Below, in pieces: positions 49,850 to 61,175 of a stretch of 64,000 bases of DNA. How positions within the stretch are numbered: position 1 is the stretch's first letter; every line of letters starts with the position of its first letter. Made by a program: the position numbers and the translations under genes. The notes under the pieces are model-generated. The model was not told the DNA's origin and ran no database searches. It saw nothing but the letters and a program-made list of their open reading frames with translations. This stretch comes from Mesocentrotus franciscanus (lineage: Eukaryota > Echinodermata > Echinoidea > Camarodonta > Strongylocentrotidae). The stretch lies in contig CP137669.1 of assembly GCA_037976565.1 (NCBI GenBank), positions 35,862,912 to 35,926,911 of the forward strand, read 5' to 3'.

Positions 49850-51450
49850 TTAATGCATAATGACACCTCGTATGCAACAGGCGTAAGAACTTATCATCAT
49901 ATCCTTACCTGGTCAGCCTCGTAGTTGGGATCTCCTGCAGGTTCAACGCTATGTCTGCACACTGTCGTGGTGTAGCTGTTCAGCCCAAAGAAGTCTCCGG
50001 TTCCCTTGATGTACTGCTTCTCCTCTTCAGTAAACACTGGCAGACGGGACTCAGAGAGGCCCTGCTCCTGACTCTTGTTACCGACCTGCCACTTCATGAC
50101 ATCGGGATAGTCGCCATTCTTTAATATTGGATGCGCATACCTTGAGGTAAAAAAAGACAATAAAGATTGGGGTCCAATATGACTTGTATAGGAAGGCGAG
50201 GTCTACAAAAAGTGGATCACTGGGCACATAATTATGCCAGGAATTAGAGACGGGTCATTTGAGGTTAGATGGTGGTATATTGGTTATCTACGGAGACACG
50301 TGCTATAGCAACAAAAATGGGGATTAGATAAAGAAATATTCGCTTCGTGGGTATAGGGGTCATAAAAATGGTACATCTAATTATTTACTCTTATTATGGG
50401 GTGGGGGTCTGAATACCAACCATCCTGCGGTGAACTGCATGTATCTGTCAGCAGCCGCTACATCCTCCTCTTTATCGGGGAACTCCGGCATTCCAAAGTC
50501 GGTACTGAGGGTAATGGAGACCTTGCCGCCATACTGAGGGAAGTAGTTAGCCCTGTATGTGTTGTATGCCTTGGCATGGGCCTTGATGATGGTGTGGGCG
50601 GCACGGTAAGGGGCGTAGCCAGGACTGTACACACCAGGGGCGAACACCGCTATTCCATAACCGAGCCACGTCACCACGTATGGTTCGTTAAATGTGATCC
50701 AGAGGTTCACCTGATAGTTATGAGATATTGAAAAGAAAGAGTTGACGGCACTGTTTTCATTGTGTGCATGATGAAGTGGCGTATCCAGGATTCTCTGTTA
50801 GGATGGTACATTTACAAGTCCGATGATCTCAAGATATGCCAGATTGGGTTTTGTACGGGGCAGTACCTCTACACCCCTCCCTAACATCCTCCACTTTGAT
50901 GATCAAGGTCTTGTCCAATGCAACAGTGAAGTGCATTCATTCAGTATCTATATGGGTTGTAGAGGGGGCACGTTCCAAGGGCAGCACTTGAAGGGCGCAA
51001 AAGATGCAAACCAAAAGAGGGGAATGGGAAATAGAAACTACTTAAGGATTTTATGTGACTAAGAAATAGTGTTTTAACAGAGATTGAAATGCGAAAGTTT
51101 GCTAAAGCTCGGTTACTATTTTGCCCTCGAATTTTAATATGTTCCTTCAGATCGGATCAGATCATTTTGCGCCCCCTAGTATTGGATGTATAGTGCCTAA
51201 CTTGCGTTTTGAAGGCTTTAGGTATAGGTATAATTTTGTTGTTTGCCCCGGGCGCCACAATCCCCAGATACGACACTGGGTGTATTAGACAAACTTAAAC
51301 ATGAACTTTATGCTTTACAATGTGGCATAACTTTTACATTTCAAACATTGCGAGATACTAATGATTATGATGCTTTGTTCTCTATACAAACAATAATTTT
51401 GGAGATGTTCCGATCATGAGAATTATCGCGTTGATTTTATTTCTACTTAA

Positions 51451-51935
51451 AGGTAATACAAAGTTTTGGTATGGGGTCATGAATTTGGTTCAAATGAACA
51501 TATTGGAAGCATAATGCGATTTTACAATATTCAATGATCGTTGTCGCGGTTGAAATCGAGTCTAAAGTGATGAAGTTGTAAATAATAAACTATTTATATT
51601 GTATAGCTCCCTCTCAAGACTGATATTACTTTTGCTTTAAAACAATGTTTCTTGGCTACAATCGACCGTTTGGAAATTATATATCAGAACTGCATATTCT
51701 GAGATTTTCATGGTCGCAGCTACCATGGAATGGCCTTAGGTGCTATTTATAATATTTGAAATTTACCGGGAGCACCGGTAAATTTTAATTATTCAATTTC
51801 TCGAAAGCAGAAGTGTTTTAGGGGCTAAATTTGTTAGTGCTTATAATACATCCACAGGGGCATCCAAATATATCAAAATTTTAAAGAATTACTATCCATC
51901 TAATTTTCAAAATTTCCCAAAACTTTGCATTACCT
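51451..51935. mobile_element. piggyBac-like MITE, copy 2
   Basis: A 485-bp relative of 46254-46754, starting AGGTAATACAAAGTTTTGG and ending CCAAAACTTTGCATTACCT, flanked by TTAA (51447-51450, 51936-51939). The orthologous site in unit A is a single, uninterrupted TTAA (40855-40858), so insertion followed the duplication. It sits in intron 1 of GH1 copy B. Confidence 0.9.
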
Positions 51936-52808
51936 TTAAGCCATAAATGAAAATTGATTATTTTTTCAGAGATTAAATATTTACCAATCTTCAAGTAAAT
52001 ACTTAAACCCATCCGTCACCAATGCAAACTATACAGTGTGTTTGATCCCCCAAATGCTTTGTGAAAGCCGCAGGCACAATGTGACTTAATATTTGTATCT
52101 ATCTATCTATCTTTCTTTCTTTTTTTAAATTTTCCTTTCCTTTTTCCTTAAAATACTTGGTAAAAACTGTGCCATGAGGGTAATTACGTATCCACCCAAC
52201 TTTGGGTATTTTTCAAACCCAACCTGGTTAATTCTTTGCCCATTTTGAAGTAATTATTCTATATGTTGAGCCTAATTGGACAATTTAAAAAAAAATCCCA
52301 AATTTAGTTGGATACATAATTTATTAACGTCGTGATGAGCAAACTTTCACCCAATATTTGTATCGTATTCTGAATCGTTCTAGTTCTTCCCCGGTGGTTC
52401 TGTATAATTCTTTTTTTTTTGTTGGTGTTTATATAAACTTTTCTTGCGCCGCATGCGGACCGTGTACTAATTTGGGGAGGCGTTGCGACAATAAACCTAT
52501 TCTGGAAAATTATACACAATTTTCTTTACGCGATTACGAATTAAAAGGGGTCGTTTATAAATTATGGTTCTGGTTCATTCAAGGAGAGACGATTATGAAG
52601 ACAAAGCAATGAACTAGTCAGCATAATTATGGTAGGCAGAACAGAGTGATTGGCCAAAATTATTATTGTGAGGAATTACATCAAGAAATGGGAAATGTAT
52701 ATTTAGAGAACAAAGTTACGAACGTGACATTTGGGCATCATTTCAGTCATCTGACACGTCATATTTTCATGATTTTTTAGTCAACATTATATCAGAAAAA
52801 TAGTTTAA

Positions 52809-52972
52809 CATTTCATTCCATTTTCATTTCATTTATTTTTCAGTTCTGAATACATAATAAAATCAGTATGCATTAAAACATACATGAAGAGATATGAACT
52901 TATTTAAAACAGAACTGGCCAGGGCTCCAAGATAAGCGGATCTTGATGCCTTGTGAGTCTGTACAAGCGTGT
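52809..52972 (-). mobile_element. LINE 3'-end fragment, reversed
   Basis: Absent from unit A at the matching place (near 41760). Read on the minus strand it runs from CTTGGAGCCCTGGCC to AAATAAATGAAATGAAAATGG, resembling the 3' end of the LINE at 55236-56110 (TTGGAGCCA ... AAATAAATGAAATGAAATG). It is therefore a strongly 5'-truncated copy of a related element. Confidence 0.6.
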
Positions 52973-53014
52973 TCAGCACAGAGTGGTACATTTATTGCTC
53001 ATTAGCTTCTCTCT

Positions 53015-53130
53015 CTCCCTCTATCTATCTATCTATCTTTCTTTCTTTTTTTTTTAATTTTCCTTTTCTTTTTCCTTAAAATACTTGGTAAAAAATGTGC
53101 CATGAGGGTAATTACGTATCCACCCAACTT
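53015..53130. repeat. Local duplicate of 52095-52205
   Basis: CTATCTATCTTTCTTTCTTT through TTAAAATACTTGGTAAAA and CCATGAGGGTAATTACGTAT occurs at both places in unit B but once in unit A (about 41046-41150). A 110-bp block was copied about 0.9 kb downstream after the segmental duplication. Confidence 0.8.
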
Positions 53131-53147
53131 TGGGTGGATTTACGTCT

Positions 53148-53240
53148 TTCGGATGGTGACGTTAAAGGTCGGTCCCCAGACGTAAATAATCATATCTGAT
53201 TGATACACGTCTGTAAAAACCCAATTACACACACACACAC
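53148..53240. repeat. Dispersed repeat, copy 1
   Basis: TTTCGGATGGTGACGTTAAAG and AATAATCATATCTGATTGATACACG through CCCAATTACACACACAC recur at 58596-58685. In unit A this block is missing from the corresponding position. The relation to a named family is unknown. Confidence 0.75.
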
Positions 53241-53327
53241 ACTCTCTCTCTCTCTCTGTCTCTCTGTCTCTCTCTCTGTCTCTCTGTCTCTCTCTCTCTG
53301 TCTCTCTGTCTCTCTGTCTCTCTCCGG
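53231..53327. repeat. (AC)n/(CT)n microsatellite in GH1 B intron 1
   Basis: An AC run followed by CTCTGTCTCT-type repeats. Ser/Leu/Arg-rich frames across it on either strand are not genes. Confidence 0.9.
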
Positions 53328-53447
53328 CTCTCAATACAATAAGGATTTCGTATTATGCCTGTCGTCGATTCAAATTTATGTTCATTAATTATGTTTGTGA
53401 TAATGATATTATCATAATTATCCACCTCTGATAATTACGGTATGAAA

Positions 53448-53697
53448 TTATTCGTAGAGGTGTTTGTCTACCTGGCAACAACTAATGTAGTTCGCATCCT
53501 GACTATTGAAATACAAATATCCGTAACAGATAAGTGAAATAGTTCTTATCGAGGCACTTCACAAAGACGTATGCATTAGATTTGGTTACATTACGAAAAT
53601 GGTCTATAGAATAATATTCAATGACCGGGGCAATAATAATTGCAATGTGAAGCGCTTAGAAACGCATAGTATTAAGCGCTATATAAATGTGACTATT
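53448..53697. mobile_element. Hairpin-MITE arm plus SINE fragment (unit B)
   Basis: 53448-53612 is the unit-B copy of the one-armed hairpin MITE fragment (TACCTGGCAACAACTAATGTA ... TTACATTACGAAAATGG). It is followed at 53628-53697 by a SINE 3'-half fragment (AAGCGCTTAGAAACGC, GCGCTATATAAATGTGAC). Both are shared with unit A. Confidence 0.7.
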
Positions 53698-54948
53698 TAC
53701 AAGGACGAGTGGATAACATGCTACAAGATAAAGAGATTATAGACAAAAAAAGACACTGATTATTTCACCCGCTTCCATGCATTGGATTTTTAATTAGGTT
53801 AGGTTACATTAATGATAACCATAGAATCACTTTATTCAAAATAATGCACTACTTTGCATGAGTTCAAAAATGATTAGCAAGTATTTATGTTATAAATCAC
53901 TCTGTAAATATGCTTTTCCATGAAATGGAATAAATTTGATTTTTGTTGGTTGGAGATTTTTTAGGGGGATCCATCACGAAGATGTCGAAAATTATCGAAA
54001 TTTAAACCTATAAACAGTCTTCGAATAAGTATAATGTTTTTTTTCAAAAAGGATAACATTATTTATATAATTATGCTAACAATAACAATATTAATATACC
54101 CATAGAAGTTCTGAATAGGTATGTCCACTGCGGCTATTTCACCCCCCACCATAAACACCTCCCCCAACTACAAAAACATTATAATAATAATAATGATAAT
54201 AAATAAATAAGTAAATAAATAGATAAATAAATAAACGTTGAAAAAAAGCCCATGATTCCCCCTTACCTTAGAGGCATATTCGGCAAAGCACAGGTTGGCG
54301 TAGTCGTTGAACAAATCCGCCAATGTGTCGTTTTCCCATCCGCCGTAATCATCTTGCAGGACCTGGGAAGATCCCAGTGATAGAGGGTGACCACGGGCTC
54401 AATGTCGTTGGCGAGGAGCTCGTCGATGAGGTTGGTATAGTAGTCCAAGCCAGCCTGATTGATGCCCCCGGCGAGTGTCCCCTTGGGCAAGATCCTTGGC
54501 CACGAGATCGAGAAGCGGTAATGGGTCAGTCCGATGGCCTTCACCAGCTGGACGTCCTCGGCGTACTTGTGGTAGCTGTCGCAGGCGACGTCGCCGGTTT
54601 GATTGCCGAAGATCCGACCGTCAGTGTGAGAAAAGGTGTCCCAGATGCTCTCGCCCTTGCCGTCCTCATCCCAACCGCCTTCGACTTGGTAGGCGGAGGT
54701 GGCCGAACCCCAGGCGAAGTCGTCCGCAAACTTCCCCGTGATCAAGGTGTCGCGTTCCGGATCATTGAAGACATCGGGGTAAGAGTATTCCCCGCTGGCA
54801 AGATGCAGGGATATGACTGTCAAGATGATGAAAAGACTGCTTTGCATTTCTTTATAATGTGCAGCCATGTTTGATCATCACCAAACCAACCATGAACTGA
54901 TCAAATTATCTAATTTGAGTTATGGAATGTGTTCCCGCAGGCTTTGGC

Positions 54949-54956
54949 CTTTTATA
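54949..54956 (-). promoter_or_regulatory. TATA box of GH1 copy B
   Basis: TATAAAAG on the minus strand about 80 bp before the start codon, in the same conserved block as in copy A. The copy-B promoter therefore looks usable even though exon 1 is frameshifted. Confidence 0.75.
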
Positions 54957-55235
54957 GCTCAGAGATACAAAACTATTGACATTTAAGAGGGGGAGTATCC
55001 CGAATAAACATACCGCCAATGCCCCCAACTACTTGTATGTTGACATCTTATCAAACAAACTCATACAGAGTGCAGTTGCGACCAGTATATATAGACCTTG
55101 CCTAAATAATTTTCTGATATAAAAGTTGAAAGAACACCGGGTCAGTATACGAATCCACACACAAAACAGGGGGGGGGGGTGGGCTGTGGGCTATAACTTA
55201 AATGGATGATCAGGAAAATACATTCTTACCCTATC

Positions 55236-56110
55236 TGTGACATTATAATTAATAACTATAATATATTACAAGTTTCTAATACTGTATTTCTTGGAGTGAC
55301 ACTTGATGAAAATCTTACTTGGGCTCCACATATCAATAATACCCGGCGGAAGATTTCATGTGCGATAGGTGTACTATATAGAATAAGACACTTTATTCCT
55401 CTGAATATATTGATTAATATCTATAATGCTATCATTCTTCCTCATCTGTCCTATTGTACTTTGATATGGGGACATTGTGCGAAAACTCTACTGAATCAAG
55501 TGTATGTTTTACAGAAAAGAGCACTACGTGCAATTACAAACTCTCACCCCAGAACTCCCTCTGAACCGCTTTTAGAAAATTAAATGTACTTACCATATTT
55601 CAAATACATGAATTGCAAGTTGGATCATTTATGTTTATGTACAATAATAATATGTTACCTTCTATTTTCGATAATATGTTCAAAATAACAAAGGATGTTC
55701 ATCCACATTACACAAGACATGCTAATGATTTATATATTCCATTGTTAAAATACCATACTTCACGTAGATCAGTAAAATATTCTGGAGTTATTACTTGGAA
55801 TGCAATACCCACCGATATAAAAATGTGCCCATCTCTTGCCTCATTCAAACGAAAATACAAACATCATCTAATGAAGGAATCTTATCTTATGTTTAATTAG
55901 CCTGTTCACACCTGTTTATGTACTACCCACTTTTTTCTTTTCTCTTTACTTTGTATAATTATCTGCGGCAATTGGAGCCAAGCCTTTGAAAGGCCAATGG
56001 CCTCTGCTGGCTCCTCCATATTCTCTGTATTGTTTATATATTTGCTTGTATGTATAATGTATTGTTGAATGTATTTTTTACGAGAATTGGAAATAAATGA
56101 AATGAAATGA
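55236..56110 (+). mobile_element. 5'-truncated non-LTR retrotransposon (LINE)
   Basis: An 875-bp insert absent from unit A: there the flanks read continuously CCCTATCCATCTT. It encodes the C-terminal end of a LINE reverse transcriptase (FLGVTLDENLTWAPHI, YNAIILPHLSYCTLIWG, VLQKRALRAI), stops near 55583, and continues in another frame (VKYSGVITWNAIP, SFKRKYKHHLM) to a stop at 55900. A 3' tail of AAATAAATGAAATGAAATGA closes it. Possible target duplication ATC (55233-55235, 56111-56113). The type is CR1/Jockey-like; the exact clade is uncertain. Confidence 0.87.
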
Positions 56111-56990
56111 ATCCATCTTAAATTCTTCCTTTCATTTGTATTTACTTCTGTATTATTATTTCCATCATATTAGTATAATGTAAAATATGAAACAATGAAC
56201 TTAACGGAATGTAATTGAAATGTATATATAGTACCTATATATACCATGCATATATAACATTGTTTCCCGAATCGGTTCAAACGGAACTTTCGCAAAACTA
56301 AATAAACTCTTTCAGATTATATTTTAATCGTTTCCCACCACATTTTATTGGGGGAAAAAACGATCTTGTTATCTTTTAAAACTTTTTAAAATACATTGTC
56401 CCCTTTGAAAATAACCTGTTATTCGTCTTCACAGTTTTATTGATACTCAGGCAGTGTACATGCATAATTATGTTGGTGTACACAACCGTGCACATTTCAG
56501 GTTTATAACACTTTGGAAGGTTTGTAATTTACCATGTTGCGAAGAGTATAACCCAGCATTAAAAATTGAAAATTTATATGAATTTCGGACACAATTATTC
56601 AATCGGTTTTGATCGTTTCCCTAATTGCCCCGTGACTAATCATTTGTGTGTGTTAAATAGTTCTCCCATTTTTCAGATTATATTTACTGGGGATGAGAGA
56701 AAATGTTCCATTCTATGTAATCGGAATAAAAGAATACATGTACAATCAAAAGTTTGAACACAGCACGTGGAGAAAGGTGAGACAACATGATTATGCTAGT
56801 CGATGATTCGTTATCCTTAGTTTGTCTTTCTTTCGTAAAACCCGAGAAGGTTCAAAGTTCAGTTTGTTTACAAAGAAAAAACATCAACAATTCGATATAT
56901 GCTTTTGAATGTATACAAATATCTCCAAATACATGACTATACAATTCAATTCAATTCAATAAACATTTATTTTCCTTCATAAGTATAATC

Positions 56991-59490
56991 AAATAGAACA
57001 TAGTTATCATGAAATATATATTTGTATCGTAGGAAGGAGGCGAAATTCACTAAAACTAAAAGCATGGGGTCGCCATAACAAAAGTTATATAATCTACTTA
57101 GAATTCTATAAAAATAAAAAAAAGAGAGCGAGATGAGAAGGAAAAAAGGCGGGGAAATCAAACAAACTTTACTGAAAAGGGAGTAGACGACTGTAATAAA
57201 CGCTTAGAACTATATTGTACAAAAATTATATTTTGTATAGCACGAGTATTTGTAGGGAGTGGAAGACATATTTTAGCAGAATCATTATTTTAAATTGTTC
57301 CAGAGTTTGGGACCAGTAAAACAAATTTTTGTTGAACGAGACTGTCCTTTTGTCTGGGAATATGTATGTTTCTTACAAACCTTGTGGGATAGTATTGGTA
57401 TTTACATGTATATCAATATTAAAATCACACAAATTACAAAATAGTTCAGAAGGATCGAAAATAAGTTTTACATTTCACATTTTCACTTTCACTTGAGAAT
57501 GTTAAAAATAATAATGTTTTAGGCAGTGTATTACAATGAATGTAGCTCAAATGCAAATCGCCCTTTGCAATACACTCCTCCAATTAAACTTAATGTTTGA
57601 CTGTTCACAGCAACCACCTTTGACTTTTAATCGAATTATCACTATACTTCTTTTATCAATTTTTCACCAAACCTATATTTGTTGATAGATAATTTTGAAA
57701 TAAATAGTATTGTAATATTCAGAGGAAAGTCACTTGAAGGACGTTTGATGTTTCTAGAGGTGTATACTCTGCATGGGCTCGTGTAAAAATAAATGATTTA
57801 TGTTCTTGACTGAAAAGAAGCTGATAATACTCGAGTACACAAGATAAAGATTTATATAGGATTAAAGTTCAAAAGAAGAAAAATCGAATGACATGAAATG
57901 AAACGTGAGGTCACCTGGGCTACACGTCGATTTAGTGAATTTTATTTGTTAAGAAAAGTTATGAGAGGGCCCGCGAGGCGGACGTGGGGTCTTGTGTGCT
58001 TTGTTGTTATAGCATAATATTGACAAGATGATAGTATAAATATACCCCTTAAACTTATTCGAACTCAATAACTCCAGTTGATCGACACCGTCTCTGAAGA
58101 GAGGGAATCTATAAATTTACTCATATTTTTAAAACAAAAAAATGAAATGGTTGACAGAAACTGGTTGCCTATATAGTTATGTCTATAGATGAAGATGAAG
58201 CACAAGAAGAAGACAAATGAGGAGAAGAAAAAGAAACAGCTGAGGAGAAGATGGAGAAGATGAAGAAGTAGTAAAAAAAAAAGGAAGAAGGAGAAGGAGA
58301 AAGAGAAGAAGAAGACGAAGAAGAAGGCCATAGCGATCAAGCTGTCATATTAGTCATTCCCCTCTGCACTTATTTTGTTCTGGATTTTAGTATATTTGAT
58401 AATGACTAAATCCGTGTATGGTATTTAATGTTTTGATTTTAACTCAGGAACACACCCTTCTAAAATTAATTTGTGAGTACTGTCAGTTTTAAACGCAAGA
58501 GGGCGACATTGCATTTACCCATTGAGATCCATTTAGGTACATAGAGCTAAACTTTTGTTTTACAAAACATGTATAAATATATATATCTCAATGATTTCGG
58601 ATGGTGACGTTAAGGTCGGTCCCCAAAAGTAAATAATCATATCTGATTGATACACGTTTGTAAAAACCCAATTACACACACACATTAGGCATTATCATAA
58701 TTATGTGGTAGTCGATTTCCATTCAACAAATTTGTTTGACATCGGGGTTTGACATTAAGAATATAATAATAGATCCTAAAAATTAAGAAGAAGAAGAATA
58801 GAAATAGCATTATCAAGATGCAATCATATGGGCTATATAGTCTTATAGGCGATTGCGTATATAGTGTTGGTACATACATATACATGTAACTTTATTGATA
58901 CTTCAGCAATAAAGGAACAGAGACATTATGGCAAAAGCGGCATACAAAGAAAAGGAGAAAAGACTCCGAACATAATATATTTTTTGAAAAGCCCAGAACG
59001 TGACCTGATTAATGGTCCATGCAGGGCAAGTAACGTAAAAAGATGCAAATCATTAAAATAGCTCTTTAAAATCAACATGGTAATTATACAGATTGGGTAG
59101 CCACGTGATGTGATAAATGTTATAAAATACATGTATCGGAAAATAGTAAATATTAAGTTCTTTGATTTCTATATATCTTTCTATGTTACCTTGGAGGTCA
59201 TTGGGGCGACAATAAAATGGACCTTGAGACACAGGTTCCCCATAACTTCCTGTCTTCAGCCGTTCTAGTTAGCTGCTATAGCTTATTTCACTATAATTTC
59301 ATAAACCCCAAAAATATTGAGATAACCTTTTAAGACATCAGAGGTAATCCAGACAAAATATGATTCATATCCTGATACTGTCACCGTAGTATTTGGATAC
59401 AAATTTTAACAACCCATAGAAAAGGATGATGCCGATGATGACGACAACGACGACAACCACTTTGTTAATAATTCTCACCAAAGACGTTCA
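56991..59490. other. Intergenic DNA without recognised genes
   Basis: AT-rich, with a GAA/AGA-rich purine stretch (about 58190-58330) and a second copy of a dispersed repeat (58596-58685). Short open frames are not supported by start context, splice sites or protein similarity. Confidence 0.65.
58596..58685. repeat. Dispersed repeat, copy 2
   Basis: Matches 53148-53240 over GATGGTGACGTTAA, GTCGGTCCCC, AATAATCATATCTGATTGAT and the terminal ACACACAC run. Confidence 0.75.
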
Positions 59491-59500
59491 CTTCATCTAC

Positions 59501-59890
59501 CAGTGGCGGATCCAGGGGCCCCCCGGCCCTCCCTAGAAAAAAATAACCCTTCCCGTAGGGAAAAATTTGTTCGGGTGCTAAAAAAAAAAATTGTGCTCAC
59601 TACCCCTGGCGCCCAAGGGGGGGGGTGGTGGTGGAAAAAGAAATTACCCTTCCCTGAGGGAAAAAATTTGTTCGGGTGCTAAAAAAAAAAATTGTGCTCA
59701 CTACCCCTGGCGCCCAAGGGGGTGGTGGAAAAGAAATTACCCTTCCCTGAGGGAAAAAATTTTCGGGTGCCAAAATTTTTTTTTGCTCACTACCCCACTG
59801 AGCGAAAAATCGATCGGCACGATTTTCAAATTTTCGCACGAAGTGGGCCCTTTAGGCCCCCTCCCTTGCCGCCGGCTGGATCCGCCCCTG
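59501..59890. mobile_element. hAT-type MITE with internal tandem repeats
   Basis: Ends CAGTGGCGGATCCAG and CTGGATCCGCCCCTG are inverted repeats. An exact 8-bp duplication TCATCTAC (59493-59500, 59891-59898) flanks it, fitting hAT. Inside are two units of about 100 bp and a partial third, each with CCCTTCCC...AGGGAAAAA, TCGGGTGC and GCTCACTACCCC. Coding frames in it are artefacts of the repeat. Confidence 0.88.
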
Positions 59891-60039
59891 TCATCTACTG
59901 CATGCCCCCTCCCCCTGCCCTTCCCGTTCCTCAGTTATCTTTCTGTATCCCTCATCACGTGCCTCAGTTTCTAATTCATCTAAACCCTCTCTTTCATTTA
60001 AAAAAAGATATTATTTATCAATCGAGATCAATTATAATA

Positions 60040-60332
60040 TTAATAATAATACTCAGCTTTTATATAGCGCGAATTACAATTAAGTCTCTAACTTTCTAAG
60101 CGCTTCCAAACTTGGAGATTATTACCCGGGGCTTTAGCTGTGCCGCCATTGCGACGCTCTAGCATTTCAAGGAAATAATTCCTGCCAGGTTACCCATTTA
60201 CATCACCTGGGTTAAGTGTGGCAATTGTAGATCAATGTCTTGCCATACAACATTAGTGCCGCGAGTGGATCTCGAACCGCGGACCTTGTAATCGTCAGTC
60301 CGGCGACGTAACCACTCGACCACGACACCATA
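60040..60332 (-). mobile_element. tRNA-derived SINE
   Basis: Read on the minus strand from 60332: GGTGTCGTGGTCGAGTGGTTA (A-box shape TGGTCGAGTGG), then GCGGTTCGAGATCC (B-box-like) about 45 nt further, then a body with AAGCGCTTAGAAAG and GCGCTATATAAAAGC, ending in an ATT-rich tail (TATTATTATTAATATTATAAT). These are the parts of a tRNA-headed, polymerase-III-type SINE. Related body fragments are in both GH1 units. Confidence 0.78.
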
Positions 60333-60339
60333 AGTAAAG

Positions 60340-61175
60340 AGTATAATGATATTATATAATGAAAACAAAATAATGACAATTATAACTTGACAGGATGAGC
60401 CATATGGAGCTGAAAAACCTACAATGGTGTCCTATTTACTACGTCACAGTCAGTATCAATGATTTCGTCTTCTCTTGTCAAGTCTTAAAATTGTCTTTAC
60501 TTGGCATACGGCAATACGCGACTTATGCAATAGCATTTTGTAAATACATACCTTGATTTTCTATTACATTTGTTTTATTGTTCCTCTTGTATTCCATTTT
60601 TAATTACATTATCAAAAACTAATATTGTAATGGTGATGTAGAAATATGTACAGCCTGCATGTATATGTTATTTATGAATTTTATTTCGTATCCTTATATA
60701 CTATCCGTAGTTTAAACTACGACGGAAAACTAAAGCTCCATGACCCTGCTTGGGGAAAAAGGTCTTCCTTCTAGCAAGGACCCTACATGCTTTTGGCTTG
60801 CATACTTGCTTAATTCCCCACAACCCCCTCCCCCTCCTCCCCAAAAAAGGGGGAAAACAAATTGTTCAGTACGTACGCGTACGCGCTCGTTGACCCAGCT
60901 GTTTTTCAAATGACCCACATACAGAATGCACAGTAATGAAATCGTAAATAAGTCCAGTAGGCGGTGCGTGCTGCTACCTCAAGTACACAGTAGTCGCAAC
61001 CCGCGTACGAATATAACTGTAAAAGACATTCTGTGATTTTTTTCTCGACATGCACGGTCCAGAAGCGGGATGGTTCACCCGTTTTTGTGACTTACTCTTA
61101 CTCTTTGGACTTATCCTACCATGAAGCCCTGAGAGTTAGCTGGAATATATTTACAATTACTAAACTGGATTTAGC
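60340..61175. promoter_or_regulatory. 5' flank of the PACS-family gene
   Basis: AT-rich up to about 60860, then a short CpG-bearing stretch (ACGTACGCGTACGCGCTCG near 60872) and the presumed 5' UTR before ATG 61176. No TATA box is tied to a start. Confidence 0.4.

Larger units (their letters stand above)
45581..54868 (-). pseudogene. Family-1 beta-glycosidase copy B, exon-1 frameshift
   Basis: Exons 54868-54267, 50710-50421, 50140-49909, 49026-48804 and 45843-45581 mirror copy A with the same phases. Signal peptide, ITFNEP and YITENG are all present, as is the hydrophobic C-terminus. Exon 1 is 602 nt: one codon more than copy A (SHTDGRI against SHNGRI) minus one base. The missing base is in a G-run near 54365 (CTGGGAAG here, CTGGGGAAG in A), which shifts the frame after HWDLP and truncates the protein before the catalytic Glu. 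All splice sites, the TATA box and the poly(A) signal are intact, so it is either a very young pseudogene or an intact gene with a base-level sequence error. Confidence 0.88.
45403..56990. repeat. Segmental duplication unit B (GH1 gene copy B)
   Basis: Collinear with unit A (36646-45396). It is longer because of insertions absent from A: piggyBac-like MITEs at 46254 and 51451, a hAT-type MITE at 48170, a GC-rich element at 49190, a LINE fragment at 55236 and a reversed LINE tail near 52809. Confidence 0.88.

Noticed and set aside
59591..60099. Plus-strand frames of 127-135 residues
   Set aside because: They cross the tandem repeat of the hAT-type MITE and have no exon signals.
60255..60332. 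Possible functional tRNA gene, minus strand
   Set aside because: A- and B-box words are present but the B-box is altered and the sequence runs into a SINE body and tail, so it is a tRNA-derived SINE head.
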